Origin: DATKPE01 sp035524335
Lineage (GTDB): Bacteria; Bacteroidota; Ignavibacteria; UBA10030; SZUA-254
Length of the DNA stretch: 64,000 bases
Reading direction: 5' to 3'
Assembly (NCBI GenBank): GCA_035524335.1
Contig: DATKPE010000061.1
Coordinates: 72,454 to 136,453 of the forward strand
Positions 25,220 through 34,133 of this stretch are shown one piece after another. Every line of letters starts with the position of its first letter. The stretch's first letter is position 1. The position numbers were made by a program, and so were the translations under genes. Under the pieces are notes generated by a model. It was not told the DNA's origin. It ran no database searches and was given only the letters and a program-made list of their open reading frames with translations.

Positions 25220-26332
25220 ATGAAATTCTCAGCACCAAGCAACGAACTTCAAAAGGTTCTGGGTCTTGTCGCAAGCGTTGTTCCGTCGAAATCGACACTG
25301 CCGATTCTTGAAAACTTCCTCTTTGAAATTTCGCGGTCAACGCTGACGATTACCGCAACCGATCTCGACACTTCGATCTCGACCTCGATAAGCGTCAAAA
25401 ACGTCTCCGAAGGAGTCATTGCCGTGCCGGCAAAACGTTTTTCCGAAACGGTCAGGTCTCTCCCGAACACCGACATCGAATTTTCGGCCGATGTGGCGAA
25501 TAATAAAATTGTGATGAAGACCGGCACCGGCGAGTATAAGCTGACGGGAGAATCGAGCGAGAATTTTCCTACGCTTCCGACCTTCGAGGGGACGAGTTCA
25601 CTGAAAATGGACGGAAAGATCTTCCGCCGGCTGATCGAAAAGACCTCGTTCGCCGTCAGTTCGGATGAACTCCGTCCCGCGATGACCGGGATCCTGTTCC
25701 AGATGAAGAAGAAGGAGATCCGGACCGTCGCCACCGACGGGCATCGCCTGGTGAAATTCATCAACACCTCATTCAGTTCGCCCGGTGAGAGGGAGGTGAT
25801 CATCCCGGCAAAGGCGGTGAACATCGTGGCAAAATCGGTGACGGACGACGATCTGTCGATGATGTTCGACGACCATCATGTCAAATTCACTCTCGGCGGC
25901 ACAACGATCGTCTCCCGGCTGGTGGATGAAAAATATCCGAATTACGAAAGCGTGATTCCGACGGACAATGCGAAGAACGCGACCGTCGACAAACAGCTTC
26001 TCCTCTCGTCCGTCCGCCGCGCCGCGCTCTATGCAAGCTCCACCAACCATCAGGTTCGTTTTTCCCTGAAGAAGGGCTCCATGACGGTGTCGGCGGAGGA
26101 TATCGATTTCGGCAGTGAGGCGCGGGAAACGATTCCATGCGATTACAGCTCTGAACAGATGGAGATCGGGTTTAACTCCACCTACGTGACGGACATCCTC
26201 TCGCACATCGATACCGACGAGGTTACCTTTCAGCTCAGCTCTGCGACGCGTGCGGCGATCGTTTCCCCGGTCACCCAGCGGGACGGGGAACAGCTTCTCA
26301 TGCTCATCATGCCCGTTCGCCTGAACAGCTGA
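25220..26332 (+). CDS. dnaN: DNA polymerase III sliding clamp (beta subunit)
   Basis: 370 aa, the normal length, with three similar clamp domains. Family landmarks are KSTLPILENFLFE near the N-terminus, ELRPAMTGILFQ at the start of domain 2 and a C-terminal LMLIMPVRL. It forms the dimeric ring that tethers polymerase to DNA. AAGGGA upstream supports the ATG. Thirteen bases separate it from recF. Confidence 0.97.
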   Translation: MKFSAPSNELQKVLGLVASVVPSKSTLPILENFLFEISRSTLTITATDLDTSISTSISVKNVSEGVIAVPAKRFSETVRSLPNTDIEFSADVANNKIVMKTGTGEYKLTGESSENFPTLPTFEGTSSLKMDGKIFRRLIEKTSFAVSSDELRPAMTGILFQMKKKEIRTVATDGHRLVKFINTSFSSPGEREVIIPAKAVNIVAKSVTDDDLSMMFDDHHVKFTLGGTTIVSRLVDEKYPNYESVIPTDNAKNATVDKQLLLSSVRRAALYASSTNHQVRFSLKKGSMTVSAEDIDFGSEARETIPCDYSSEQMEIGFNSTYVTDILSHIDTDEVTFQLSSATRAAIVSPVTQRDGEQLLMLIMPVRLNS

Positions 26333-26345
26333 CACTATTTCGTGC

Positions 26346-27482
26346 ATGCGGTTGACTTCACTTAAGATCCGGAATTTCCGGAATCACCGGGAATCGGTGT
26401 TTGAATTCGGCCAGGGAGCGAACGTTCTCCTGGGCGACAACGGCCAGGGAAAAACCAACGTTCTGGAGGCAATTTCCTATCTCTGTCTCACGAAAAGTTT
26501 TTATGCGACGAGCGATTCGCTTGCCGTCATGATCGGGTCGGATGTCTTTGAGATCGAGGGAACCCTTCTGGCCGACACGGGCCGCGAAGCGCATGCCCGC
26601 ATTGCCTACCAGCTTTCCACCGGCGAAAAAATGGTCACCGTCAACCGCGTGAAGGTGGAACCATACTCGTCGATCGTCGGGCGGTTCCCGATCGTCATAT
26701 CGTCGCCCGAGCACGGCCCGATCACGACGGGCGCTCCGGCCGACCGGCGGCGATTTCTGGATTTTGTCATTTCGCAGGCGAGCGCCCCGTACTTCACCGC
26801 GCTGATGGAGTTCCGGAGGGTTCTGAAACAGCGGAATAAGATTCTCCTCGACAGCCGTATACTCCGGCGGGACGTCGGCGACGCGATTGTCCCGTGGGAC
26901 GAACAGCTCGTGGAGCTCGGTGCGGGGATCACGGAACACCGGGCGCGATTTCTCGGCGAATTCCGGTCCTACATTTCCTCCGCCTATCTCCATCTTGCCG
27001 GGGAGGAGGAAAAACCGTCGGTGACCTACCAGCCGTCGGTGGAGGCGGAAGCCGGACCGGCACTGCGGGACGCGTTCCGAGCTGCTCTTGAGAGTCATGC
27101 GGCGGAGGAGCGGCGCACGGGGACCACGCTGGTGGGCCCGCACCGTGACGAAGTGGTGTTCGCGCTCAACGGACGGGAGCTCCGGAAGTACGCGTCGCAG
27201 GGACAGCACAAGACATTTCTCGTCGCGCTCAAAATCGGGGAATGGCATTATCTCCGCGAGCGCTGCGGCGAGGCGCCGGTGATGCTGCTTGACGATATCT
27301 TCAGTGAGCTGGACGAACAGCGGGCGCACCGGCTTCTGACCTTTGTCAGCGATCTGAGCCAGACATTCATCACGTCGACCAATCCTCATTATTTTGACGG
27401 CCCGCTCAGCGACCGGCCAGCCGACAGGATGTTCAGGGTTCACGACGGCGCGGCGGTGCTTTCCAGCCGCGAGGCCGTATGA
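26346..27482 (+). CDS. recF: DNA replication and repair protein RecF
   Basis: 378 aa SMC-like ATPase: Walker A GDNGQGKTNVLEAI, the family's SPEHGPI...DRRRFLD region, a signature segment around YASQGQHKTF and Walker B VMLLDDIFSELD. RecF helps load RecA at single-strand gaps and assists stalled forks. The stop overlaps the ATG of the DUF721 gene by four bases. Confidence 0.96.
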   Translation: MRLTSLKIRNFRNHRESVFEFGQGANVLLGDNGQGKTNVLEAISYLCLTKSFYATSDSLAVMIGSDVFEIEGTLLADTGREAHARIAYQLSTGEKMVTVNRVKVEPYSSIVGRFPIVISSPEHGPITTGAPADRRRFLDFVISQASAPYFTALMEFRRVLKQRNKILLDSRILRRDVGDAIVPWDEQLVELGAGITEHRARFLGEFRSYISSAYLHLAGEEEKPSVTYQPSVEAEAGPALRDAFRAALESHAAEERRTGTTLVGPHRDEVVFALNGRELRKYASQGQHKTFLVALKIGEWHYLRERCGEAPVMLLDDIFSELDEQRAHRLLTFVSDLSQTFITSTNPHYFDGPLSDRPADRMFRVHDGAAVLSSREAV

Positions 27483-27766
27483 GTGCCGCACCCCGGCAGA
27501 TCGGGAATGCTGTCGGCCGGATTCTGCACTCCCTCGGGCTGTCGCGCAAAATCGAACAGTACAAGGCGGTCGATCTCTGGCCGGCGATTGTGGGCGAACG
27601 GCTGGCCCGCGTGACGACCGCCGAGCGGGTGACGGACGGAAAGCTCGTCGTCCATGTGGCCAATGCCGCGTGGCGGAACGAGCTGACCTTCCTGAAACAG
27701 GACATTCTGAAAAAAATCGCCGCTGCGACGGGCAGTGAAAGCATTACCGACATCATCTTCAGATAA
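27479..27766 (+). CDS. DUF721/DciA-like protein
   Basis: 95 aa with the DUF721 pattern: an N-terminal helix, DLWPAIVGERLARVTTAERV, then LVVHVANAAWRNELTFLKQDIL. Proteins with this domain next to recF/gyrB include DciA, which loads the replicative helicase DnaB where DnaC/DnaI is absent. Position between recF and gyrB and the ATGA overlap with recF support a replication role; the helicase-loader function is inferred. Confidence 0.85.
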   Translation: MSAAPRQIGNAVGRILHSLGLSRKIEQYKAVDLWPAIVGERLARVTTAERVTDGKLVVHVANAAWRNELTFLKQDILKKIAAATGSESITDIIFR

Positions 27767-27775
27767 AGAGGAATC

Positions 27776-29833
27776 ATGAGCAAAAGCGTACAGCGTTCCG
27801 GCGCTCCGGATGAGGTGAAAAAGGGGAAACCGCAGACGAAGATGGGAACTGAATATACCGCCGACCACATCACCGTCCTGAAAGGGCTTGAACCGGTCCG
27901 CCAGCGCCCCGCAATGTATATCGGCGACGTCTCGGTGCGCGGCCTGCATCACCTTGTGTACGAAGTCGTCGACAACTCCATCGACGAAGCGCTTGCCGGA
28001 TTCGCCCACAACATCAGCGTAAGCATCAACAAGGACGGGTCGGTCAGCGTTACCGACGACGGGCGCGGCATTCCGACCGATATCCATCCCGACGAAAAGC
28101 GGTCGGCCCTTGAAGTCGTCATGACCGTTCTCCACGCGGGCGGCAAGTTTGACAAGAACACGTACAAGGTGTCCGGCGGTCTGCACGGTGTCGGCGTATC
28201 CGTCGTGAACGCACTTTCCGAATATCTGGAGGTGGAAGTTTACCGCGAGGGCAAGCTCTGGTATCAGAAGTACGTCCGCGGAAAACCGCAGGGGGCGGTC
28301 AAAATCGCCGGAAAATCGGATGGGAAGAAGACCGGCACAAAAGTGACGTTTCTCCCCGACGGACAGATTTTCAAGAATCGGGTGTTCAAGTTCGAAACCC
28401 TCTCAGAGCGCCTGCGGGAGCTTGCGTTTCTGAATCCCGACGTCGTCCTGCGGATCGTCGATCTCCGCGACGGCCAGGAACAGGAGGAGACATTTCACTT
28501 CAAGGGCGGGATCGTCGAGTTCGTCCGTTATATCGATTCCACCCGCCCGTCGCTTCTCCGGAAACCGTTCTATGCAAAAGGGGAGGGGACCGACGAGGCG
28601 GGCAGGGCGGTGGAGGTGGAGGTCTCCTTCCAGTACAACGACCAGTACAACGAGAATATCTTCACCTATGTGAACAACATCAACACCGTCGAAGGGGGAA
28701 CGCACCTGGTCGGTTTCCGCACGGCGCTGACGCGGTCGCTGAACAGCTATGCCTCCAAGAACGGGCTCGTGAAGGAGAACGGGGTTCAGCTCACCGGGGA
28801 TGATTTCCGGGAAGGCCTCACGTCGGTCCTGAGCGTCAAGGTGCCCGAGCCGCAGTTCGAGGGGCAGACGAAAACCAAGCTGGGAAACAGCGAGATCAAG
28901 GGAATCGTCGAGAAGGTGGTCAGTGATCAGCTCTCCTCGTGGCTGGACGAAAGCCCCGGGGATGCGCGCCGCATCATCGACAAATGTCTCAGGGCGGCGG
29001 AAGCGCGCGAGGCGGCCCGGAAGGCGCGGGATCTGACGCGGCGAAAGAGCGCGCTCGAATCCTCGAGCCTCCCCGGAAAGCTGGCCGACTGTTCGATCAA
29101 CGAACCGGAACACTGCGAGCTCTACATCGTTGAGGGCGATTCGGCCGGCGGGAGCGCGAAGCAGGGACGGGACAGGCGGTTTCAGGCGATATTGCCGATC
29201 AAGGGAAAGATTCTGAACGTCGAAAAGGCCCGGCTCCACAAGATCCTCGAAAACGAGGAAATCCGGTGCATTTTCACAGCTATTGGAACCGGCGCGGGGG
29301 AGGATTTCGATCCCGGGAAGCTCCGGTACGGCAAGATCATCATCATGTGCGATGCCGACGTCGACGGGTCGCATATCCGGACGCTTCTGCTCACGCTGTT
29401 TTTCCGCTACATGAAGGAGCTCGTCGAACTGGGACACATCTTCATCGCACAGCCGCCCCTCTTCAAACTGAAAAAGGGAAAACAGGAGATGTACGCCTAT
29501 GACGATCAGGAGCGGGACGATATCCTGAAGCGGCTGAAGGGGGAAAAGGCGCGCGAGGAACCGAAGGAGGATGCGGCGGAACTGCCGGAGGAGGGCGCCG
29601 TCGTGACGCCGGGGGGAGTGATCATCTCCCGGTTCAAGGGGCTGGGGGAAATGAATCCCGAACAGCTCTGGTCGACAACGATGAATCCCGACACGCGGAC
29701 GATTCTCCAGGTCTCGATTGAAAACGCGGCCGATGCGGACCGCACGTTTTCGATCCTGATGGGGGACGAAGTGGAACCGCGAAGGGATTTCATCGACAAA
29801 AACGCGAAGTATGTCCGCAATCTGGATATCTGA
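27776..29833 (+). CDS. gyrB: DNA gyrase subunit B
   Basis: 685 aa. GHKL ATPase features are VDNSIDEALAG, DDGRGIPTDIH and GGLHGVGVSVVNALS; the transducer domain follows, then TOPRIM with EGDSAGGSAKQGRDR and MCDADVDGSHI. The C-terminus ends in FIDKNAKYVRNLDI. Slight extra length comes from a charged insertion rich in E and K near residues 580-605. With GyrA it introduces negative supercoils. AGAGGA precedes the ATG. Confidence 0.97.
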   Translation: MSKSVQRSGAPDEVKKGKPQTKMGTEYTADHITVLKGLEPVRQRPAMYIGDVSVRGLHHLVYEVVDNSIDEALAGFAHNISVSINKDGSVSVTDDGRGIPTDIHPDEKRSALEVVMTVLHAGGKFDKNTYKVSGGLHGVGVSVVNALSEYLEVEVYREGKLWYQKYVRGKPQGAVKIAGKSDGKKTGTKVTFLPDGQIFKNRVFKFETLSERLRELAFLNPDVVLRIVDLRDGQEQEETFHFKGGIVEFVRYIDSTRPSLLRKPFYAKGEGTDEAGRAVEVEVSFQYNDQYNENIFTYVNNINTVEGGTHLVGFRTALTRSLNSYASKNGLVKENGVQLTGDDFREGLTSVLSVKVPEPQFEGQTKTKLGNSEIKGIVEKVVSDQLSSWLDESPGDARRIIDKCLRAAEAREAARKARDLTRRKSALESSSLPGKLADCSINEPEHCELYIVEGDSAGGSAKQGRDRRFQAILPIKGKILNVEKARLHKILENEEIRCIFTAIGTGAGEDFDPGKLRYGKIIIMCDADVDGSHIRTLLLTLFFRYMKELVELGHIFIAQPPLFKLKKGKQEMYAYDDQERDDILKRLKGEKAREEPKEDAAELPEEGAVVTPGGVIISRFKGLGEMNPEQLWSTTMNPDTRTILQVSIENAADADRTFSILMGDEVEPRRDFIDKNAKYVRNLDI

Positions 29834-29858
29834 CGGTCAGTGAATACATGGAGAACGT

Positions 29859-32456
29859 ATGGCTGGTGTGAATGAAAAAATAATTCCCGTCGACATCGAA
29901 GAAGAAATGAAGGGGTCGTACATCGATTACGCCATGAGCGTGATCGTTGCACGCGCCCTTCCCGATGTGCGGGACGGATTGAAGCCCGTGCACCGGCGCG
30001 TCCTGTACGGGATGAGCGAGCTGGGGCTTGCCAGCAACCGTCCCTACAAGAAGAGCGCCCGTATCGTCGGCGAGGTCCTCGGCAAGTATCACCCGCACGG
30101 CGATGCGGCTGTGTACGACACGATGGTGCGCATGGCGCAGGATTTTTCGCTCCGGTACCCGCTCGTCGACGGGCAGGGCAATTTCGGATCGATCGACGGC
30201 GATTCGCCCGCCGCGATGCGGTACACCGAGGCGCGCCTGTCGCGCGTTGCCGAAGAAATGCTCCGGGACCTGGAAAAAAACACCGTTGATTTTTCACCGA
30301 ACTTCGATGACACGCTCAAGGAGCCGACCGTTATGCCGGCTCTTGTGCCGAATCTTCTCGTCAACGGGACGTCCGGCATCGCCGTCGGAATGACCACCAA
30401 CATTCCGCCGCACAATCTGACCGAGGTGGTGGACGGGTGCATCGCTCTGATCGACACCCCCGGAATCGATGAAGCGAAACTCACAAAAATCATCAAGGCG
30501 CCCGATTTCCCGACCGGAGGAATTATTTACGGTTATGAGGGAGTGCGGGAAGCGTATAAGACCGGCCGCGGCAGGATCATCGTCCGGGCAAAGGCGACGA
30601 TCGAGACCGGCCGCGCGGAACGGCAGTCCATTGTGGTGACGGAAGTCCCCTATCAGGTCAACAAGGCGGCGCTCATCGAGAAGATCGCCGATCTTGTGCG
30701 CGACAAGAAGCTCGACGATATCGCCGACATCCGCGACGAGTCGGACCGCGACGGTCTCCGGGTGGTCATCGACCTCAAACGCGATGCAAACGCCACCGTC
30801 GTTCTGAACAATCTGTACAAGCATACGCAGATGCAGACGACGTTCGGCGTGATTCTTCTGGCCCTGGTCGACGGCCGTCCGCAGATCCTCACGCTCAGGC
30901 AGATGCTGGATCATTTCATCAGACACCGGAACGAAGTGATCGTCCGGCGTACGAAATTCGACCTGGCGGAGGCGGAGAAGCGGGCGCATATCCTGGAGGG
31001 CTATATCATCGCCCTCGACAATATCGATGAGATCATCCGGCTGATCAAGAAATCGAAGGACGTTCCCGCCGCCCAGGAAGGTCTGATGAAAAGATTCAAA
31101 CTTTCCGAAATCCAGGCCAAAGCGATCCTCGATATGAGACTCCAGCGGCTGACCGGTCTGGAACGGAAGAAGGTGGAGGATGAATACAAGGAGACCATCA
31201 AGCTCATCGAACGCCTGAAGGCGATCCTCGGCAACAAGAAACTGCAGATGCAGCTCATCAAGGAGGAACTTCTCGAGATCCGGAAGAAATACGGGGATGA
31301 ACGCCGGACCGAAATTGTCTACAAGGCCGAGGAGTTCAGCGTGGAAGACATGATCGCCGAGGAGGACGTCGTCATCACCATCAGCCACAGCGGGTACATC
31401 AAGCGCTTTCCCGTTTCCGGCTACCGCCGCCAGGCGCGCGGCGGCAGGGGGGTCACAGGCGCGACGACGAAGGAAGACGATTTCATCGAACACATGTTCA
31501 TCGCCTCGACGCATCATTATATCATGTTTTTCACTGATAAGGGGAGGTGCTACTGGCTGAAGGTCTTCGAAATTCCAGAAGCCGGCCGTGCGGCCCGGGG
31601 CAAATCGATCGTCAATCTCATTGAGAAACAGCAGGATGAAACGATCGAGGCCTTCGTCGCCGTGCAGGATTTCAACCAGAAACAGTTTGTCGTAATGGTG
31701 ACCGAAACGGGGATGATCAAGAAGACCGGGTTGAGTGAATACGGCAATATACGCCGTTCGGGCATCGCCGCGATCAATCTGAAGAAGGGAGACCGGCTGA
31801 AGGACGTGAAGCTGTCGGACGGATCGAACGATATGGTGATCGGCACGCATTTCGGGATGGCGATCAGGTTTACCGAGAAGGAGGTCCGCGAAATGGGCCG
31901 GACCGCTTCGGGTGTTCGCGCCGTCAGGCTCAACAAGAACGACAAGGTGATCGGCGCCGTTGTCATCAGACGCCAGAGCACATCCATTCTCGTGGTGGCG
32001 GAGCAGGGATACGGCAAGCGCAGTGAGCTGGAGGAATACAGGGTGAGCCACCGCGGCGGCAAGGGTGTTGTGACGATCAAGGCGACGGACAAAACCGGCA
32101 GGATGGTTGCGATCAAGGAAGTTTTCGCGAATGACGACGTGGTCGTCGTGACCACGCGCGGCGTTGTCATCCGTCAGCCCGCGAAAATGATCCGGGTGGC
32201 CGGCCGCAACACGCAGGGAGTGCGTCTGATCCGTCTCGATCCGGAGGACAGGATTGCGGCGGTGGCGGTCGTTCCGTCGGATGAAGAGAAGGACGAGAAC
32301 CTGACAGCTGCCGGCGAGGGGCGGAGCGGGGAAAAGAAATCCGACGAGGGGAAGAAGGAGCAGGCCGAGCTGTTCGCGGAGGTGAAGCCGAAAAAAGGAG
32401 CGAAGCCGGACAAGTCGCCGCCCGTGAAGAAGAAAACCAGGACTACAAAACGCTGA
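29859..32456 (+). CDS. gyrA: DNA gyrase subunit A
   Basis: 865 aa. The catalytic tyrosine is Tyr122 in AMRYTEARLSR. The quinolone-determining region reads HPHGDAAVYDT, so residue 83 (same numbering as E. coli) is Ala instead of Ser, while Asp87 is kept. The C-terminal DNA-wrapping domain has a degenerate GyrA box (QARGGRG for the usual QRRGGKG type) near residue 525. A lysine- and glutamate-rich tail of about 55 residues ends the protein. GGAG before the ATG supports the start; the gap to gyrB is 25 bases. Confidence 0.97.
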   Translation: MAGVNEKIIPVDIEEEMKGSYIDYAMSVIVARALPDVRDGLKPVHRRVLYGMSELGLASNRPYKKSARIVGEVLGKYHPHGDAAVYDTMVRMAQDFSLRYPLVDGQGNFGSIDGDSPAAMRYTEARLSRVAEEMLRDLEKNTVDFSPNFDDTLKEPTVMPALVPNLLVNGTSGIAVGMTTNIPPHNLTEVVDGCIALIDTPGIDEAKLTKIIKAPDFPTGGIIYGYEGVREAYKTGRGRIIVRAKATIETGRAERQSIVVTEVPYQVNKAALIEKIADLVRDKKLDDIADIRDESDRDGLRVVIDLKRDANATVVLNNLYKHTQMQTTFGVILLALVDGRPQILTLRQMLDHFIRHRNEVIVRRTKFDLAEAEKRAHILEGYIIALDNIDEIIRLIKKSKDVPAAQEGLMKRFKLSEIQAKAILDMRLQRLTGLERKKVEDEYKETIKLIERLKAILGNKKLQMQLIKEELLEIRKKYGDERRTEIVYKAEEFSVEDMIAEEDVVITISHSGYIKRFPVSGYRRQARGGRGVTGATTKEDDFIEHMFIASTHHYIMFFTDKGRCYWLKVFEIPEAGRAARGKSIVNLIEKQQDETIEAFVAVQDFNQKQFVVMVTETGMIKKTGLSEYGNIRRSGIAAINLKKGDRLKDVKLSDGSNDMVIGTHFGMAIRFTEKEVREMGRTASGVRAVRLNKNDKVIGAVVIRRQSTSILVVAEQGYGKRSELEEYRVSHRGGKGVVTIKATDKTGRMVAIKEVFANDDVVVVTTRGVVIRQPAKMIRVAGRNTQGVRLIRLDPEDRIAAVAVVPSDEEKDENLTAAGEGRSGEKKSDEGKKEQAELFAEVKPKKGAKPDKSPPVKKKTRTTKR

Positions 32457-32465
32457 CAGCACCGC

Positions 32466-32490
32466 GACGCCCGGCAGACCGCCGGGCGTC
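32466..32490 (+). terminator. Hairpin after gyrA
   Basis: A perfect 10-bp stem (GACGCCCGGC / GCCGGGCGTC) with a 5-base loop starts ten bases after the gyrA stop. Only a short T-run follows, so termination may need help. Confidence 0.65.
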
Positions 32491-32524
32491 CGTGCATTTC
32501 CCGGTCCGCGCTTCGTGCATTGCG

Positions 32525-32553
32525 TTGCTTCTCAGGCCCGATCTCCGTACATT
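32525..32553 (+). promoter_or_regulatory. Promoter of the hutH-add pair
   Basis: TTGCTT, 17 bases, TACATT, with the ATG of hutH about 27 bases downstream and AGGTGG as a modest ribosome site. Confidence 0.55.
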
Positions 32554-32579
32554 AGTGCCAATCCTCAGGTGGTTATCTC

Positions 32580-34133
32580 ATGAAAAAGCTTATTATCGAC
32601 GGTAATTCCCTTACCATAGAGGACGTCTACCATCTGGCCGTCAAACCCGGCCGGATATCCATCCGCCCGTCTGCGCGCGCTAGGATGCGCGCATCCCGCG
32701 AGGTCATCGAACGCTGGGTCGCCCGCGGTGAAAAGATCTACGGCGTGACAACCGGCTTCGGCGAGTTCAGCAACGTGAGCATCGGCAGAGACCGGCTCGA
32801 ACAGCTCCAGGAGAACCTGATCGTGAGCCACGCGGCCGGTGCGGGAGATCCCCTGCCTCCGGAGATTGTCCGCGCCATGACGGTTCTGCGGCTGAATGCC
32901 CTTGCCAAAGGTTACTCGGGAATACGTCCCGAGACGGTCGAATTCTTCTGCAGGGTATTCAACGCAGGCATAACCCCCATCATTCCGTCAAAAGGGTCGG
33001 TCGGATCGAGCGGCGACCTCGCCCCACTGGCGCACCTGATACTCTCGCTCCTGGGCCGGGGAAAGGTGTGGTACGGGGGCGCGGTGATGGATTCCGGTCT
33101 GGCGCTGAAAAAGGCGGGATTAAGGCCGTGGAAACTGGGCGCCAAGGAGGGGCTCGCGCTGGTGAACGGCACACAGATGATGTCGGCGTACGGATGCCTC
33201 ATCCTCCACGAAGCCGGAATTCTCTGCAAGATGGCCGATATCGCGGCGGCGATGAGCGCCGAGGCGCTGAAGGGAAGCGACACCGCGTTCGATCGTCGCC
33301 TTCATGCACTCCGTCCGCACAAAGGTCAGCGGAGTTCGGCTTCGAATCTGCGCCGCCTCATGGCGCACAGTGAGATCAGGGAATCCCACAGGTACGGCGA
33401 TCCGCGCGTGCAGGACGCATACTCCCTTCGCTGTGCACCGCAGGTTCACGGAGCAAGCCGTGATGCCGTGGAATATGCGCGGCGGACGCTGAGCGTGGAG
33501 ATCAATTCCGCAACGGATAATCCGATAATCATCCCGGCGGCGCGGACACACCTCGAAGGGGGCAATTTCCACGGCCAGCCGATTGCGCTTGCGCTCGACT
33601 TTCTTGCCATCGGCCTCGCGGAGCTGGCGAATATCTCCGAACGCCGCACCGAGCGGATGGTGAACGGAAATCTCAGCGGTCTCCCCCGATTCCTCACCCG
33701 GCAGGGGGGACTTAATTCCGGCATGATGATCGCACAATACACCGCCGCTTCCCTGGTGTCGGAGAACAAGGTACTTGCTCATCCCGCCAGCGTTGATTCC
33801 ATCCCGACCTCCGCGAATCAGGAGGATCACAACAGCATGGGATCGATCAGCGCCCAGAAATGCCTTCAGGTCCTGCGGAACGTCCAGACGGTTCTTGCCA
33901 TAGAACTCATGGTGGCGGCGCAGGGAATCGATTTTGCCCGGGTTCACCCGGAAACGAAGAAGAACATGCGGGCCGGTGACGGCGTGCAGGCGGCTTACCG
34001 CACGATCCGCAGGACCGTTTCACACCTCGCTGGCGACAGAATCCTCGCCGATGATATCGCCGCAGTCCTTCATCTTCTGAGACAGGGCACAGTGGTCTCC
34101 CGGGTGGAGAACGCTGTCGGCGAGCTTGAATGA
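32580..34133 (+). CDS. hutH: Histidine ammonia-lyase
   Basis: 517 aa. The electrophilic MIO cofactor forms from the tripeptide in GSVGSSGDLAPLAH (Ser143-Ser144-Gly145). Most characterised enzymes have Ala-Ser-Gly, but the PROSITE pattern for the family allows Ser at the first position. YGVTTGFG (Tyr54), SHAAG (His84, typical of histidine rather than tyrosine/phenylalanine lyases) and SANQEDHNSMG support histidine specificity. The product would be urocanate plus ammonia. No hutU, hutI or hutG is nearby. The stop overlaps the next gene's ATG. Confidence 0.88.
   Translation: MKKLIIDGNSLTIEDVYHLAVKPGRISIRPSARARMRASREVIERWVARGEKIYGVTTGFGEFSNVSIGRDRLEQLQENLIVSHAAGAGDPLPPEIVRAMTVLRLNALAKGYSGIRPETVEFFCRVFNAGITPIIPSKGSVGSSGDLAPLAHLILSLLGRGKVWYGGAVMDSGLALKKAGLRPWKLGAKEGLALVNGTQMMSAYGCLILHEAGILCKMADIAAAMSAEALKGSDTAFDRRLHALRPHKGQRSSASNLRRLMAHSEIRESHRYGDPRVQDAYSLRCAPQVHGASRDAVEYARRTLSVEINSATDNPIIIPAARTHLEGGNFHGQPIALALDFLAIGLAELANISERRTERMVNGNLSGLPRFLTRQGGLNSGMMIAQYTAASLVSENKVLAHPASVDSIPTSANQEDHNSMGSISAQKCLQVLRNVQTVLAIELMVAAQGIDFARVHPETKKNMRAGDGVQAAYRTIRRTVSHLAGDRILADDIAAVLHLLRQGTVVSRVENAVGELE

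Noticed and set aside
30294..32462. 722-codon open frame antisense to gyrA
   Set aside because: It is the shadow of a high-GC gene on the other strand; gyrA itself is certain and the antisense protein has no family features. The same holds for long antisense frames over typA (11960-13351) and recF (26358-27491).
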